Positions 15,526 through 25,171 of a stretch of 64,000 nucleotides of DNA are shown in pieces. Numbering within the stretch: the first letter of the stretch is position 1; each line of letters starts with the position of its first letter. The translations under genes and the position numbers were made by a program. The notes under the pieces were generated by a model, which was given only the letters and a program-made list of their open reading frames with translations, was not told where the DNA came from and did no database searches. The stretch is from NCBI GenBank assembly GCA_964036155.1, contig OZ038422.1, positions 87,319,201 through 87,383,200 on the forward strand, in the 5' to 3' direction. This DNA comes from Diploscapter coronatus (taxonomy: Eukaryota; Nematoda; Chromadorea; Rhabditida; Rhabditidae).

Positions 15526-18374
15526 ATGCTCTATAACTTAGCCGAAGAACATAATGAAACCACTATGATTTTCGTGATATTATTTTCACCGCCAGATACC
15601 GGGTATTCAAAACATATCGCCCTAAGAATTATAGGTATTCATTTTTCGTTTTCGATTTTAATAAATAAGTAAATTTGAAATTTAGCGTTTTTCGAACTCC
15701 TATTCATCTTCACTACGGCTACCACCATTTGGTATTCGATTTTATTCCTACAAAAGTCGGGGCTATTTCACATTAATCTGAGAATAATGATCATTTGCCT
15801 GATTATAAGTTATTATCTATCTATGATAAGTCGGGTTGTCATATATCTCTATGAAATGGGAGTATTTAAAATATACGGTACCTAGCATTTTATAATAATT
15901 TATGCTAATTTATACATCTTAGAAGATCCAGGTAGAGATTTCCTATTATTATTCGCTAGTGGTATTCGGCTGTTCAGTTTTGGATACGTATTTTGCCTAT
16001 TGCCCACTGTAGTCTTAGGTATATTTTGTGCTTTATATTTTATGGAAACTTTTAAAATGCTTATTTTTAGAAAGAGGCATGGCGACATTATATCTGAAAG
16101 ATTATGAGAAAAAAAAGAGACTTTGGATCTCTGTGGTTTTGGTTACCTCAGCTACTGTAATTTCTATGCTGCTAACTTACATGGTAACGTATTTAAGTGA
16201 GTTTAGTATATTTACAAATTACGATAGATTATGATATTTTATGTGTAGACAAATTCTATTTCCATTTTCTACACCGTAGTTCTTTGCACGAAATTAAATG
16301 AGACATGTGATAGCAACGAAATTTAATTGCTAATGTCTAGTTGAGAAAAATTTCGAGGGCTTAGATTGAAGATATAATAGATTTTCGAACTAGCAAAAAC
16401 GGTGTCTAGGATTAGAAAGAAAAACAAACTCATTTTAGCATATAAAAATAATGAATCGATAATTCGGCATAAATTATTGTAGCTCTTTATATTTTCAGCA
16501 AAATACCGTGAGCATCGATATTTCATACTTGGTTTCGGAGCGGCTGTAACGATGTTTGCAGTCGTTTTCTACGTCTTAATTCTAAGATATAACCAAAAAC
16601 GGCTGAAATGTTTGTCCGCTCAACCGTTGGAGTGGAATAGTTCATACTCTTTGAGTGTCAAGTTTCAACTTGCAGAAAATCTTCGGGTTTTTGAGGTAAT
16701 CATTTTAATACCCAAAAATAGGTTTCAGACGTTGCAACGTTTTCGAATCGCGCGCGCGATTAACCCCGCACGAAACGAAATAGTGTGCTTTATCGAGCGA
16801 GAGGAAAAGAGCGTGTTTTCTTTTCGTTTCTCGAAAATATCCACTATCTCGTTTCATGCGAAGTTAACTACGGTTCGAAGCGTTGCGTCTGATAAGTTTT
16901 TTTTATTTCAAAGAGCATATCTTTCTTCAAATAATTCACTGTCAGAGATAGTAAAAATAGGCTCGTTGTTAGAAGATTAGAACTCTTTAAATTTCAAGCA
17001 ATTGCTGGATCATTCAATATTTAAACTTTTAGTTTATATTGTATTCGTGATCTCTTGATAAAACGTGCAAAATTTCGTAAGGTCATTAATGCTTACCTAA
17101 AGCTATGCCAATCTTTTGATATTGAGATTTGAAGCAAATGGGATTTTCTTGCGATTTATAAATGTAATTTTAGGCCCTAACGTCGTTAACCATTTCCGCT
17201 GGAGTGTTAATTTTAATAGCGTGCGTTAATTTGGTGGCCGCCGTAATGTATGGTAGTAGCGACTCTTTTACAGGACAAACCTTGCTAGCTTTATTTAATA
17301 CACTTGTAGCTTTGTAAGTTTTTATTTAGATACATATGAGTATTTTCTAAAACCTAAATATCAGTGTTTGTCAATGTCTAAGTAACCTGGTAATCGTATT
17401 TTTCAAGCCTGATTGAGTTTCTCATAGTACAATGAGCTTAGACTAAGACGACAAACGATAAAAAACCTGTTAACGGTTCATTTACTTACTCGAAACGATA
17501 TTTTATATGAATTTTGAAGAAAAAATTAAAGGCAACCTAAAAATGTTGTCAAATAAATGTTCAATTGAACCTAAATGTGTTGATTTTTGAACTTTAGCTC
17601 TGCAAATATCTTGACGGTGCTAATTTTGCTGGCAGTCGAATGTTTCCGAGTTCAATTTAAGCGTTATATCGATCGGATTAAACACCGAAACCAGTAAGTT
17701 CTGAAACCGGAAACAAAAATCGCGAAGAATTTCAATTTCATAAGAAAAACCTACCTACATAGTAGAAATCGAATGTAATTTTCTAAGAATAAGAAGTGCA
17801 TAATTCTCATTTACTTCCTTGTATGTAATTGCACGAAAACCTATTTACTCGAAGAAACTATGCTCATAAGATACCCAAAAAACGTAGTATTAACATAACT
17901 CAGACAATGAAATGCTATAATAAACTATCATATTCATTTCTTTTATATCATGCAACCACTACTGTGTCATCAAAGAGGTTCTTGAAGCTTTCCAAATTTT
18001 CATTCATTTCAAATCAAGAATAGCTTAGAAGACATGTATGCTAATTTTTCTTCAATTCCAAAGACATTACTTTCTAAAGGTTGTTTAAAACTAGGCACTC
18101 AAATTGCAAATTTAGAAATGCAGTGGCCCCACCCACCGGAATTCAAATCACTGAGATTTGGCAAGGCGAAAAGGGACAACATGGTCATTTCGACACGCTA
18201 AACGAGCTCTGGAAAATTGGCCCCGAACCGAAAGCCCCTCCCCCTTCGAAATGCCAAACTCAGCGATCTCTAAACATCGACAAAAATGGAAAACCGAAAC
18301 GATCGTTCTACAAGAGGCTATCGAAGAAAAACCTCAGCCTTGCCAAACTACCTCAATTGCCCGAAAAGAAATAA
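15526..18374 (+). CDS. Serpentine receptor class E (sre) chemoreceptor
   Basis: Seven-transmembrane chemosensory GPCR of the nematode Sre family, expected in sensory neurons. Eight exons: 15526-15634, 15686-15877, 15923-16018, 16071-16196, 16499-16695, 17174-17313, 17598-17693 and 18116-18374, all phase-consistent (404 residues, normal for the family). Diagnostic motifs are LERGMATLYLKDYEKKKR at the end of TM3 (exons 3-4) and YSLSVKFQLAENLRVFE after TM5 (exon 5), which match the conserved ER.(A)T...KDYE and YQ..EN positions of Sre. Seven hydrophobic segments can be counted. The C-terminal exon encodes a 86-residue polar, Lys-rich tail with HFDTLNELW, longer than I would expect. Intron 5 contains a hairpin MITE starting 30 bases after the donor. 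The reading frame is intact, so it is probably functional. Confidence 0.92.
16726..16891. repeat. MITE family I, copy 1 (sre intron 5)
   Basis: Palindromic. Outer ends are CAGACGTTGCAACG and its counterpart; the inner arms carry ACGAAATAGTG and CACTATCTCGT around a GAGA-rich centre. Related copies are at 54377-54535 and 61464-61604. It starts 30 bases after the exon 5 donor. Confidence 0.85.
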
Positions 18375-18698
18375 AAAAGATTTCGAATAAATTCTTAATA
18401 AGAAATTTTATTGCTTTCCTCGAAGATATTGTGGTTATTAGTCTAAAATATGTGGTGTTAAATTTTAGCGATTATTTCATGTCGAAATTTTTTTCCTAAA
18501 ATGTCAAGTTTTGTCGAAGATGCGTCATTTTACAACCGATAGTAATAAAATCACGATAAATATCTTATTGTAAAATGCATTTTCAAGCTCAAAAAATTAA
18601 GCGACAACTACCGTAAAACGACTTTATTATGGTCATGGCATCGGAGATTTTCGAATTCGAATTTGTATAACAAATAATTTACACAATTCCTTTTAAGG
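18375..18698. other. Short gap between convergent genes
   Basis: 3' flanks of the sre gene (plus) and the DUF19-like gene (minus). AATAAA-like sequences are present, as expected for 3' UTRs. Nothing else seen. Confidence 0.4.
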
Positions 18699-19867
18699 TC
18701 ACAATATTGTCATTATTTGATAGATCAAAACTATGAAGAACACTAAAAATACAGGAATTTTATTTGAATTCGTCGTACAAGGCATTTCTTCGCATTTATC
18801 CCAACCATTCATGGTTAAGAGGATTCTGAAAAATGTGCCTATCTTCAAAAAACTAAAATAGACGAACTTTTGTAGGCTACAATAAGCATTAACTCCACTA
18901 TCTCCACAAGATCTTCGAAATACCGCTCTTTCACAAGTTAAAGTATGGGCTACTGATCTAAAAATGAAATTTCAATTTAATTAAAAAAACAAATAAAACC
19001 AATTTCTTACTCGCAAGTGCCAACTTCTAAAACTGAACACTCAGAAAATATCGAGTCGACTAAATCGTTATCGTCGATTTTTGTTACGCATTGGGAGTAG
19101 GTTACGACTAAAAGTAAATTATGAAGTTATAGTTATAAATAATCAAATAGTTTAATAACTAGCATCAGGTCTTATATAATCAAGTTATTATATTTTAATC
19201 ATAAGATTATATTATAAAATAACAGCGTTAAATTTCAATTAAATTTAAATGAATATGATATTTTAAATTATATGCTAAAAAGAACTCACAATCCCTCCCA
19301 TGGTTACAATAGAAGTCGATCAGTCCAATTTGGTCGACATAATAATCAGCGTCCAAGGAATTAGCCAACATTAATAGATAGCTCACATAATTCGAACACG
19401 TTTTAAACACGTTATTTTTACATTCATTTAGAATTTGGAAGTTTCTAGGAATATTCAACTTTTCAGGGTTTTAAAATTCTATTCTTACGAGCACATAGCC
19501 TTCGTATCAAGCCGAATTTTCTGGAATGGATCATCTTTCCTTCCTGGTAAATTAGTATTGCTGTCAAGCAAATTATATCCTCGAAAATAGGCCTTTAGAC
19601 AGTCAAGCGTATCCTAAATTAAAGGGTAGTTAAATATTCAATTAGAGCAATTAACTCACACTTAATTGCACTTCAGAGCAATTGTGTATGGCAGCAGGGT
19701 TGCCATCTACCGTTCTTGATATAGGTGATAGTGGATCAATATAATTTTTAGGTTTAATCGTACTTGAAAAAGTCGATATTGTAAAAGTTGCTAAAGTATT
19801 TTTTTAGAATATGCATTTTTAAAATCAAACCTAAGATAGATAAAAATAATTGAAAGGAAGACGGCAT
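18699..19867 (-). CDS. Secreted Cys-rich protein, DUF19 (T20D4.11-like) candidate
   Basis: Seven minus-strand exons (19867-19831, 19790-19660, 19613-19489, 19444-19290, 19107-19011, 18957-18868, 18825-18699) join in phase to 253 residues. The N-terminus MPSSFQLFLSILATFTISTF is a signal peptide. About a dozen cysteines follow, spaced as in nematode extracellular DUF19 domains (HNCSEVQL, DTLDCLKAYF, LNECKNNVFKTC, FYCNHGRDF, CSLQK), and NGWDKCEE near the end fits the usual Trp-x-x-Cys position. The protein ends in a hydrophobic stretch (IPVFLVFFIVLIYQIMTIL), possibly a membrane or GPI anchor, which is less usual. The last intron (42 bases, 18826-18867) leaves the frame open if retained. Family call is by pattern only; function of DUF19 is unknown. 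Confidence 0.72.
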
Positions 19868-20282
19868 AATTCGAACTAGAAAGTGAATGAAATAGGTAGC
19901 CTGACTATAAATTTAACGACAACGTTTTTCAAGAGGGAAAAATCCAGAGATAATTTAAAATTAAGAGACGAAGAGAAACAACCCTCAGCCCTGGTATGAG
20001 CAACACTTTTGAAGCTGAAGTTTGAAATATTCTGTCTTATGGTTAAGCATAGGCGAGGAAAGCAGGATTATATAATTTTTGAAAACAAGAAGTCAGTACA
20101 GGGAGTCTTTCTCTCATTGAGGCGATTTTATGAGTTTACAACCGTCGGTAATAACGAAATGACATGACTTTTGAATGATAAATAGGTAAGGCCAAACGAG
20201 AAAATTCGAAAATTTGGACTCTGATCTTATTTCATCATCCTACAAGTTAAAAAAAAAAAACCCTCTACTATGAGGATGTAAG
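19868..20282. other. Upstream flank of the DUF19-like gene
   Basis: AT-rich, no gene and no clear element; it would contain the promoter of the minus-strand gene. Confidence 0.4.
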
Positions 20283-20477
20283 CAGACCTAGGGAGCACTT
20301 TCGTCAGACGAAAAGAAATTATAGCGGATAGATCGCACGAGCAATTTTATGGCTATGAACCAGGTCTCATTGGTAAACATTTTGGCTAATCACAGACTGG
20401 AGAGAGAAATTTGTTAAGAAAATATACTGGGGGGTAGATCGCAAGGGGTATCTGACAATCGTCCTTCCTAGGTCTGA
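20283..20477. repeat. MITE family G, copy 1 (~195 bp)
   Basis: Ends are CAGACCTAGGGAGCACTTTC on the left and CCTTCCTAGGTCTG on the right, with GGTAGATCGCAAGG inside. Related copies at 34779-34973, 40258-40453 (opposite orientation) and 48463-48660 (more diverged). Confidence 0.85.
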
Positions 20478-20518
20478 CTCTCGCTCGTTTTCTTTCTACC
20501 TTAATTCGATATCTTGAG

Positions 20519-20812
20519 AATTATTCGATAATTAAGGCATGATTACAGACACAGATTTTAGTTTTGTGTTTATTTCGTGATTTTCTCGGTTTTTTTTTTC
20601 GATAACGGCTAATATAAAAAGACACCGGGACATCGGGACACCGGTTAGAAAAAGACACCGGGTTTTCTAAGAAATAGTATGGGGAGGCAAGATAGGAAAA
20701 GAAAAAAAGCCGGTGTTTTTTCTAGGAGCCCCGATAACATAGATCAAAATTGACGAAATAACATAAGACTAAAATTTCTGTCCGTAGGTATGCTCTAATT
20801 ATCGATAATTAC
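20519..20812. repeat. MITE family H (~294 bp)
   Basis: Imperfect inverted ends of about 60 bases: the left arm has ATTATTCGATAATTAAGGCA and GATTTTAGTTTTGTG, matched on the right. The centre contains three near-repeats of AAAGACACCGGG and one GCCGGTGTTTTT in inverse orientation. Single copy here. Confidence 0.75.
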
Positions 20813-20949
20813 CGCAATTTGCGGAAGAAAATCATAAATATATTCGAAGGGGATCATTTTCACAAAATTACATCAAACGACGTAAAAATAGGGGAAGGAG
20901 ATTATCCAATAGCTTACTTGTAATTAGCACTAATTATCATATTCTCGTT

Positions 20950-21470
20950 CTATTCAATTCTTTCCAGCCAAGTCGTTCACTATGCTTTTCAAACGAACTA
21001 AAATCCATGCAGCTTTGTCTAAAAGTAAGCTAATTTTGGAAATTTTCTTTTATCGAGAACTTATTTTTGACGAAACTTCAAAATTTCGAGCGTGATTTTC
21101 TCAAACACAAAACCCACGATATAAATTTCCAAATATGTAAAATGTTTATTTTCACTTGAAAATTCAAAGATATAATTTTACGCACCGCAATTGTACACAT
21201 TTCATGCATTACGGTGATCAACACAATCTGTGCGTTTCGCACCGAATTTTCTTCGGTTTCTAGAATTTTGGTGTTGATCTTTAATTCTTTGCTGGTTAGA
21301 GAACTTTTGCCACTTGCTTGACCCAGCATTTCTATACCACTTATCACACTGTTTATGGTTCTCTCACTTTCTCTGTCATCCCTCGATTGAGGAATGACCA
21401 CCTCCTCTACCGTGCCTCGAAAACGGGGTTCTTTCGATCGGAGAGGGCAGAACACGGCTGCTCTGTTATT
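20950..21470 (-). other. Coding-like segments on the minus strand, unassigned
   Basis: A 125-codon open frame at 21455-21078 has no ATG; an exon could begin after the TAG near 21464. Its polar sequence (NSVISGIEMLGQASGKSS, TEENSVRNAQIVLITVMHEM) looks coding, and a possible donor near 21180 could join it to a short terminal segment near 21010 ending AGKN-stop. No upstream exon or family is recognised. It may be an eroded gene or part of the adjoining transposon debris. Confidence 0.25.
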
Positions 21471-21519
21471 TTTGTCCTATTCCTAAATATGAAATAAATC
21501 TTCAACTCTCGACTATGGC

Positions 21520-21880
21520 TCAAGTCGATTCGCATGGACAGAAATAGTGCCTTCTATGGCACCCGAGAAAGCAACCAGGGCAGGAGTTTCAAATATAAGT
21601 AATTTGCCGTGGCCTGCCATATGGTGATGAAGCCCACTTCGAACTCATGGCTTCCAATATTCTCAGGGACTAAAAATCCAAAATTCTCTCTTGCTTTCGA
21701 TCTTCAGTCGCCATTTTCTATTGTGTAAATTTTCTATTGATTGGCTAATAAACTCTCTAGAAAATTCAAACTGTTCGAGAATACCTTCCATTCTAAACAT
21801 ATACAACAAGGGCATTACTAATTGCCATACAATCATACATAAATTTCTTGGACGCTTTTCAGCGCATTTTGGGTAAATTT
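21520..21880 (+). pseudogene. Degenerate retrotransposon integrase relic (Ty3/gypsy-like), tentative
   Basis: Short segments in different plus-strand frames resemble an integrase core: VDSH near 21525, then WTEIVPSM near 21537, a GLP segment near 21612, and a later ILNIYNKGITNCH...LGRF frame (to about 21876) that recalls the conserved Tyr-Arg-Asn/His-Thr-Thr/Gly-Arg region. Frames are broken several times and no LTR was found. A weak pattern match, not proof. Confidence 0.33.
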
Positions 21881-22318
21881 GTTCCATTTTATTCAACAGA
21901 TTTCTATCTACTAAATTCTAACATGTTGTATAACGATTATGAATAAATAAATTAATTGTTATAAATATCTAAAACTACAAATAGCAATGATTAAAATACC
22001 ATACGTAATGCATAGCAAGTGATTTCAAGTCATAAAGAATGTTTAAATTTCCTTAAACATTACTGTAATTTGTGAGGATAGAATGGTTGTATAATGAAAA
22101 TAGATTATTGTTGAACATTTTGAATAGTATATGAGGATAGAACGGCTGTATGAAATTAAAAAAAATAGAGGTAGGAACACTGAAATTAAATTAAAGCAAA
22201 AAGAAAAAAAACAGCAACAACATATATTTTAAAAATGCTACAATTCTCTCCTACAATAAAAGCACTCAACCAAAATATACAAGTACAGAAACAATGATAA
22301 AGTTTCAGTTATTTACAA

Positions 22319-22501
22319 TTACAAGACATTGAGAAGGTGGACGTATTGGAAGAAAAGACCGATAATCATGACTCGATCAATGAACGTCCCAAATTCATTG
22401 ATACTCAAATTAAATTGCTCCGTCATCGGGATTGTAATCAAGAAAAAGTGTAGCTCATCAGACAAAATAAAATTTATCTCAAAGAAAATCTGCTTTACCA
22501 C
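22319..22501 (-). pseudogene. Possible Tc1/mariner-like transposase scrap
   Basis: A 60-codon frame contains FILSDELHFFL, which recalls the first catalytic Asp region of Tc1/mariner transposases (I[FL]SDE.HF.L). What follows does not clearly match, and no terminal repeats or other catalytic residues were found. Confidence 0.25.
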
Positions 22502-22633
22502 TCTCTGATCACGATTTGTCAGTGATTCGAAAATCTCCTAATCTCACACACTATTTCGTTAAGTTACAAGGTTGCGAGGTTGCGAGATTTCCGAATACCC
22601 CGCGATTTATTCCCCTCTTCTGTCAACTTCTTC

Positions 22634-22736
22634 TCAGACTTCATGGTCCACTGGCGAATTAGCTTCTGGGTCTGCTTGGGCCGGCAGTTCCTCTGCTTGG
22701 ACTGGCGGCTCTTCTGCTTGGGCCGGCAGCTCCTCT
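22634..22736 (-). repeat. 21-bp tandem repeat beyond the P450 stop codon
   Basis: Three 21-base units plus a partial one immediately follow the P450 stop. In the P450 frame they encode AEELPAQ, AEEPPVQ, AEELPAQ, then ADPEANSPVDHEV and a TGA at 22634-22636. See the finding on the stop codon. Confidence 0.85.
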
Positions 22737-22738
22737 GC

Positions 22739-23387
22739 CTAGACTGACCCTTGAATTCCAGGTCCAGGCACATTCTTCAGGATCACTTTGAATGGTAGGG
22801 GCTCATTCGTCATTCCCGACGACCGCTGCAAACTCGGCAGTTTTCCATCTGAACTTTTTTTTTTTCATTTTTGTCGATTTTTAGCTTTGCTTTACCTTCT
22901 GGGTGGATTTCGAAGAACTGCATGATTCTGCCCAGTAGCACGTACAGTTCTATGTACGCGAGCGATGACCCAGCACAACGTCGACGACCCGCACCGAATG
23001 GGAAGAAGTTCTGCGGGTTCGAGAAATCGTTGTGGGGTGTGTTGAGGAAGCTGGAATTTCAAAATTCATTTGATCGCTTTAACTTTTTGCATTTTTTCTT
23101 CTATTAAACCTTTTTGCGTTGTTCATTGATTGTGGTATTTACTTTGTGATGAGAATTCTTTATTGGTCTACAAACTACAATAGGAGTTGATTCATACCGG
23201 TCCGGATTGAAGGAATAGGGCTCTGGAAAGACGTTGGGATCGAAGTTCGTCACGCCATAGATGGGAAAGACGGTCGCGCCCTTGGGAATGAAGTAGGTCT
23301 TGCCTTCCACGACCATTGTGACGTCTTTCGAGGCCCTGACAAAGATATTTCCTTCAATTGGTGCGTTTGAAAATAATCTCAATTCAC

Positions 23388-23419
<32 letters not shown>

Positions 23420-25171
23420 CTATTAGAAAGCGGAAATTCATCAAATTGAAAACTTGTTATCTTTTTTTATTTATCTTTTAGCTCTTCCCCTGTATTTATC
23501 AGCGGTTATTTTTCTCATTTCTCTCCATTCCCTATCCGCCGACAAATACAAGGAGCCTTATCGTGTCTCACAAATTAATTTTCATTATTTCGTTACCTGT
23601 GTGGAATTCCATATGGCAGAACGTTAACAAGCCGAAGCAACTCTCGAATGGTGGCCAGAAAGTAGGGAGTCTTTTCCTTCTCCTTGTAGTTGGGCATGCT
23701 CTGTCCGAAGACCTAAAATTCTGATTTCTATCATCATTTTGAAAACCAAATTCTTTTACCTCGAGTACTTCTTTCCTGAGGCGCGTTTGGACGTTGGGAT
23801 GATGGACCAAATAAACTAAGGCCCAACGAAGGAGAGTGACGGTGGTGCTCAATCCGCCCGTCCACAGATCCCCTGCACTCGTAATCAGGGTAGTGTCGCT
23901 AAAATTTTACTACCATTTTAACACTCGTGATGATTCATTTTACGAGTAGTTCCTGTTCTGCTTCAGTGCGGCCTGAATGAAATCCTCCGGCAGCTGATCG
24001 TCGTGCTCGGAGACCGCGGACATCTGGCGCCTTGCTGCTACTCGTGACCCCAGCTCCCTAAATTTAAAATTGGGTTTTGTAGGAATAAAAATAAAAATCC
24101 AAGTTCTTACGTGTTGATGGCATTTCCGGCCTTCACGAACTTCGTGAACGCTCGATTGAGGATGGGACAGAACCGAAGAAGGGGGTACGAGTTGATGAGT
24201 TGCGTCTGGGGAGCCGCGACCTAAATTTCACATTCGGAAACGAGTTTTCTCGAATTGTATTACGTTCTTAAGTATTGCATCCAGGTTGTCTTTCCAGGAC
24301 GCAGTGCAATTGTCTAAGTCTCCAAACACAAAACTATCGATGATGGAGCTGACGGTGGACACGATAGCTTTTTCCGGGTTGCTTGGACTGCCCTTATTCA
24401 CCTTAAAATTATTTTGTTATTTTCGCTTTCAATTTACAAATTCGAAGGCTCACCAGCTCCTGAAGGGACCCAATCAATACGTCCACGTATTCCTCGACTC
24501 TCGCAACGAGGACGTTTGGTGTGCCATTGAAGCCCTTCGTCATTTGACCCGCCAGATGTTTGAGTGCTCGGTGTTCTGGGCCTTCAGCCAGGATGATGCC
24601 GGAGCCAGTCGCCTTGTTACGGGTGAAGTAGCTCCATACGAAGCCGCCTGGTCTTCCCTCCAGAGCTAAATTCGAGAATCGAAAATGGTTTCCCAATAAT
24701 TATACTTACCCTCCGACTCCCCCATCTTCTTGAGAGCATCGCCGTGGGCGAGGATGATGGTGGGATGAGGGAGGGCGAGAGTGAAGACCGGACCGTACTT
24801 CTGCCTCAGGTTCAGCACGACTTGGGTGGGGTTGGAGCAGTTGAAGAACAAGTGCCCATTTCCAATAATGGGCAAGTGGAAGGGACCTGGAGACCAATTT
24901 CTCTATGGTAGGTATCATTTAGCTTACCAGGTGGGAAGGAGCGGTGCTTGAGATACGAGTGGACGAACAGGGCAGCGATGAAGATGAGCAGAGAGAGGAT
25001 GGAGTAGAGGGGGTTAGAGAGGCTGAAGACATTCAAATTCATTTCGGAATACTCTCCAAGAACTTACAAGATCGACATGGACACTAACAGGATGGACGCG
25101 AATATTGTGAGAGCGAGGGGGATGCTGAAGCGAGTCCGCGGCTGCGCGGAGAGTTGTTTGTCAGCAGCCAT
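22739..25171 (-). CDS. Cytochrome P450, CYP2-clan (nematode CYP33-like)
   Basis: Haem monooxygenase, probably ER-anchored, for xenobiotic or lipid oxidation. Twelve minus-strand exons join in phase: 25171-25068, 25022-24928, 24886-24710, 24665-24454, 24401-24264, 24220-24111, 24057-23944, 23898-23760, 23712-23597, 23377-23198, 23050-22896 and 22848-22739 (549 residues). Two hydrophobic N-terminal segments precede the PPGPFHLPIIGNGH hinge. Later landmarks are the I-helix AGDLWTGGLSTT, the K-helix ExxR as ELLR, the PERF-like NPDRF and the haem loop FFPFGAGRRRCAG with the cysteine ligand. The I-helix lacks the usual acidic residue before Thr-Thr. The acceptor of exon 10 follows a GA microsatellite rather than a pyrimidine tract. 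The TAG stop interrupts an in-frame heptapeptide repeat, so the C-terminus may be truncated. Confidence 0.93.
23389..23417. repeat. (CT)n microsatellite
   Basis: About 14 CT units; on the P450 sense strand it reads (GA)n and lies 12 bases upstream of the exon 10 acceptor. Confidence 0.95.

Larger units (their letters stand above)
21900..22738. other. AT-rich spacer downstream of the P450
   Basis: Contains the possible transposase scrap at 22319-22501 and, at its right end, the repeat tail beyond the P450 stop (22634-22738). No other gene seen. Confidence 0.4.
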
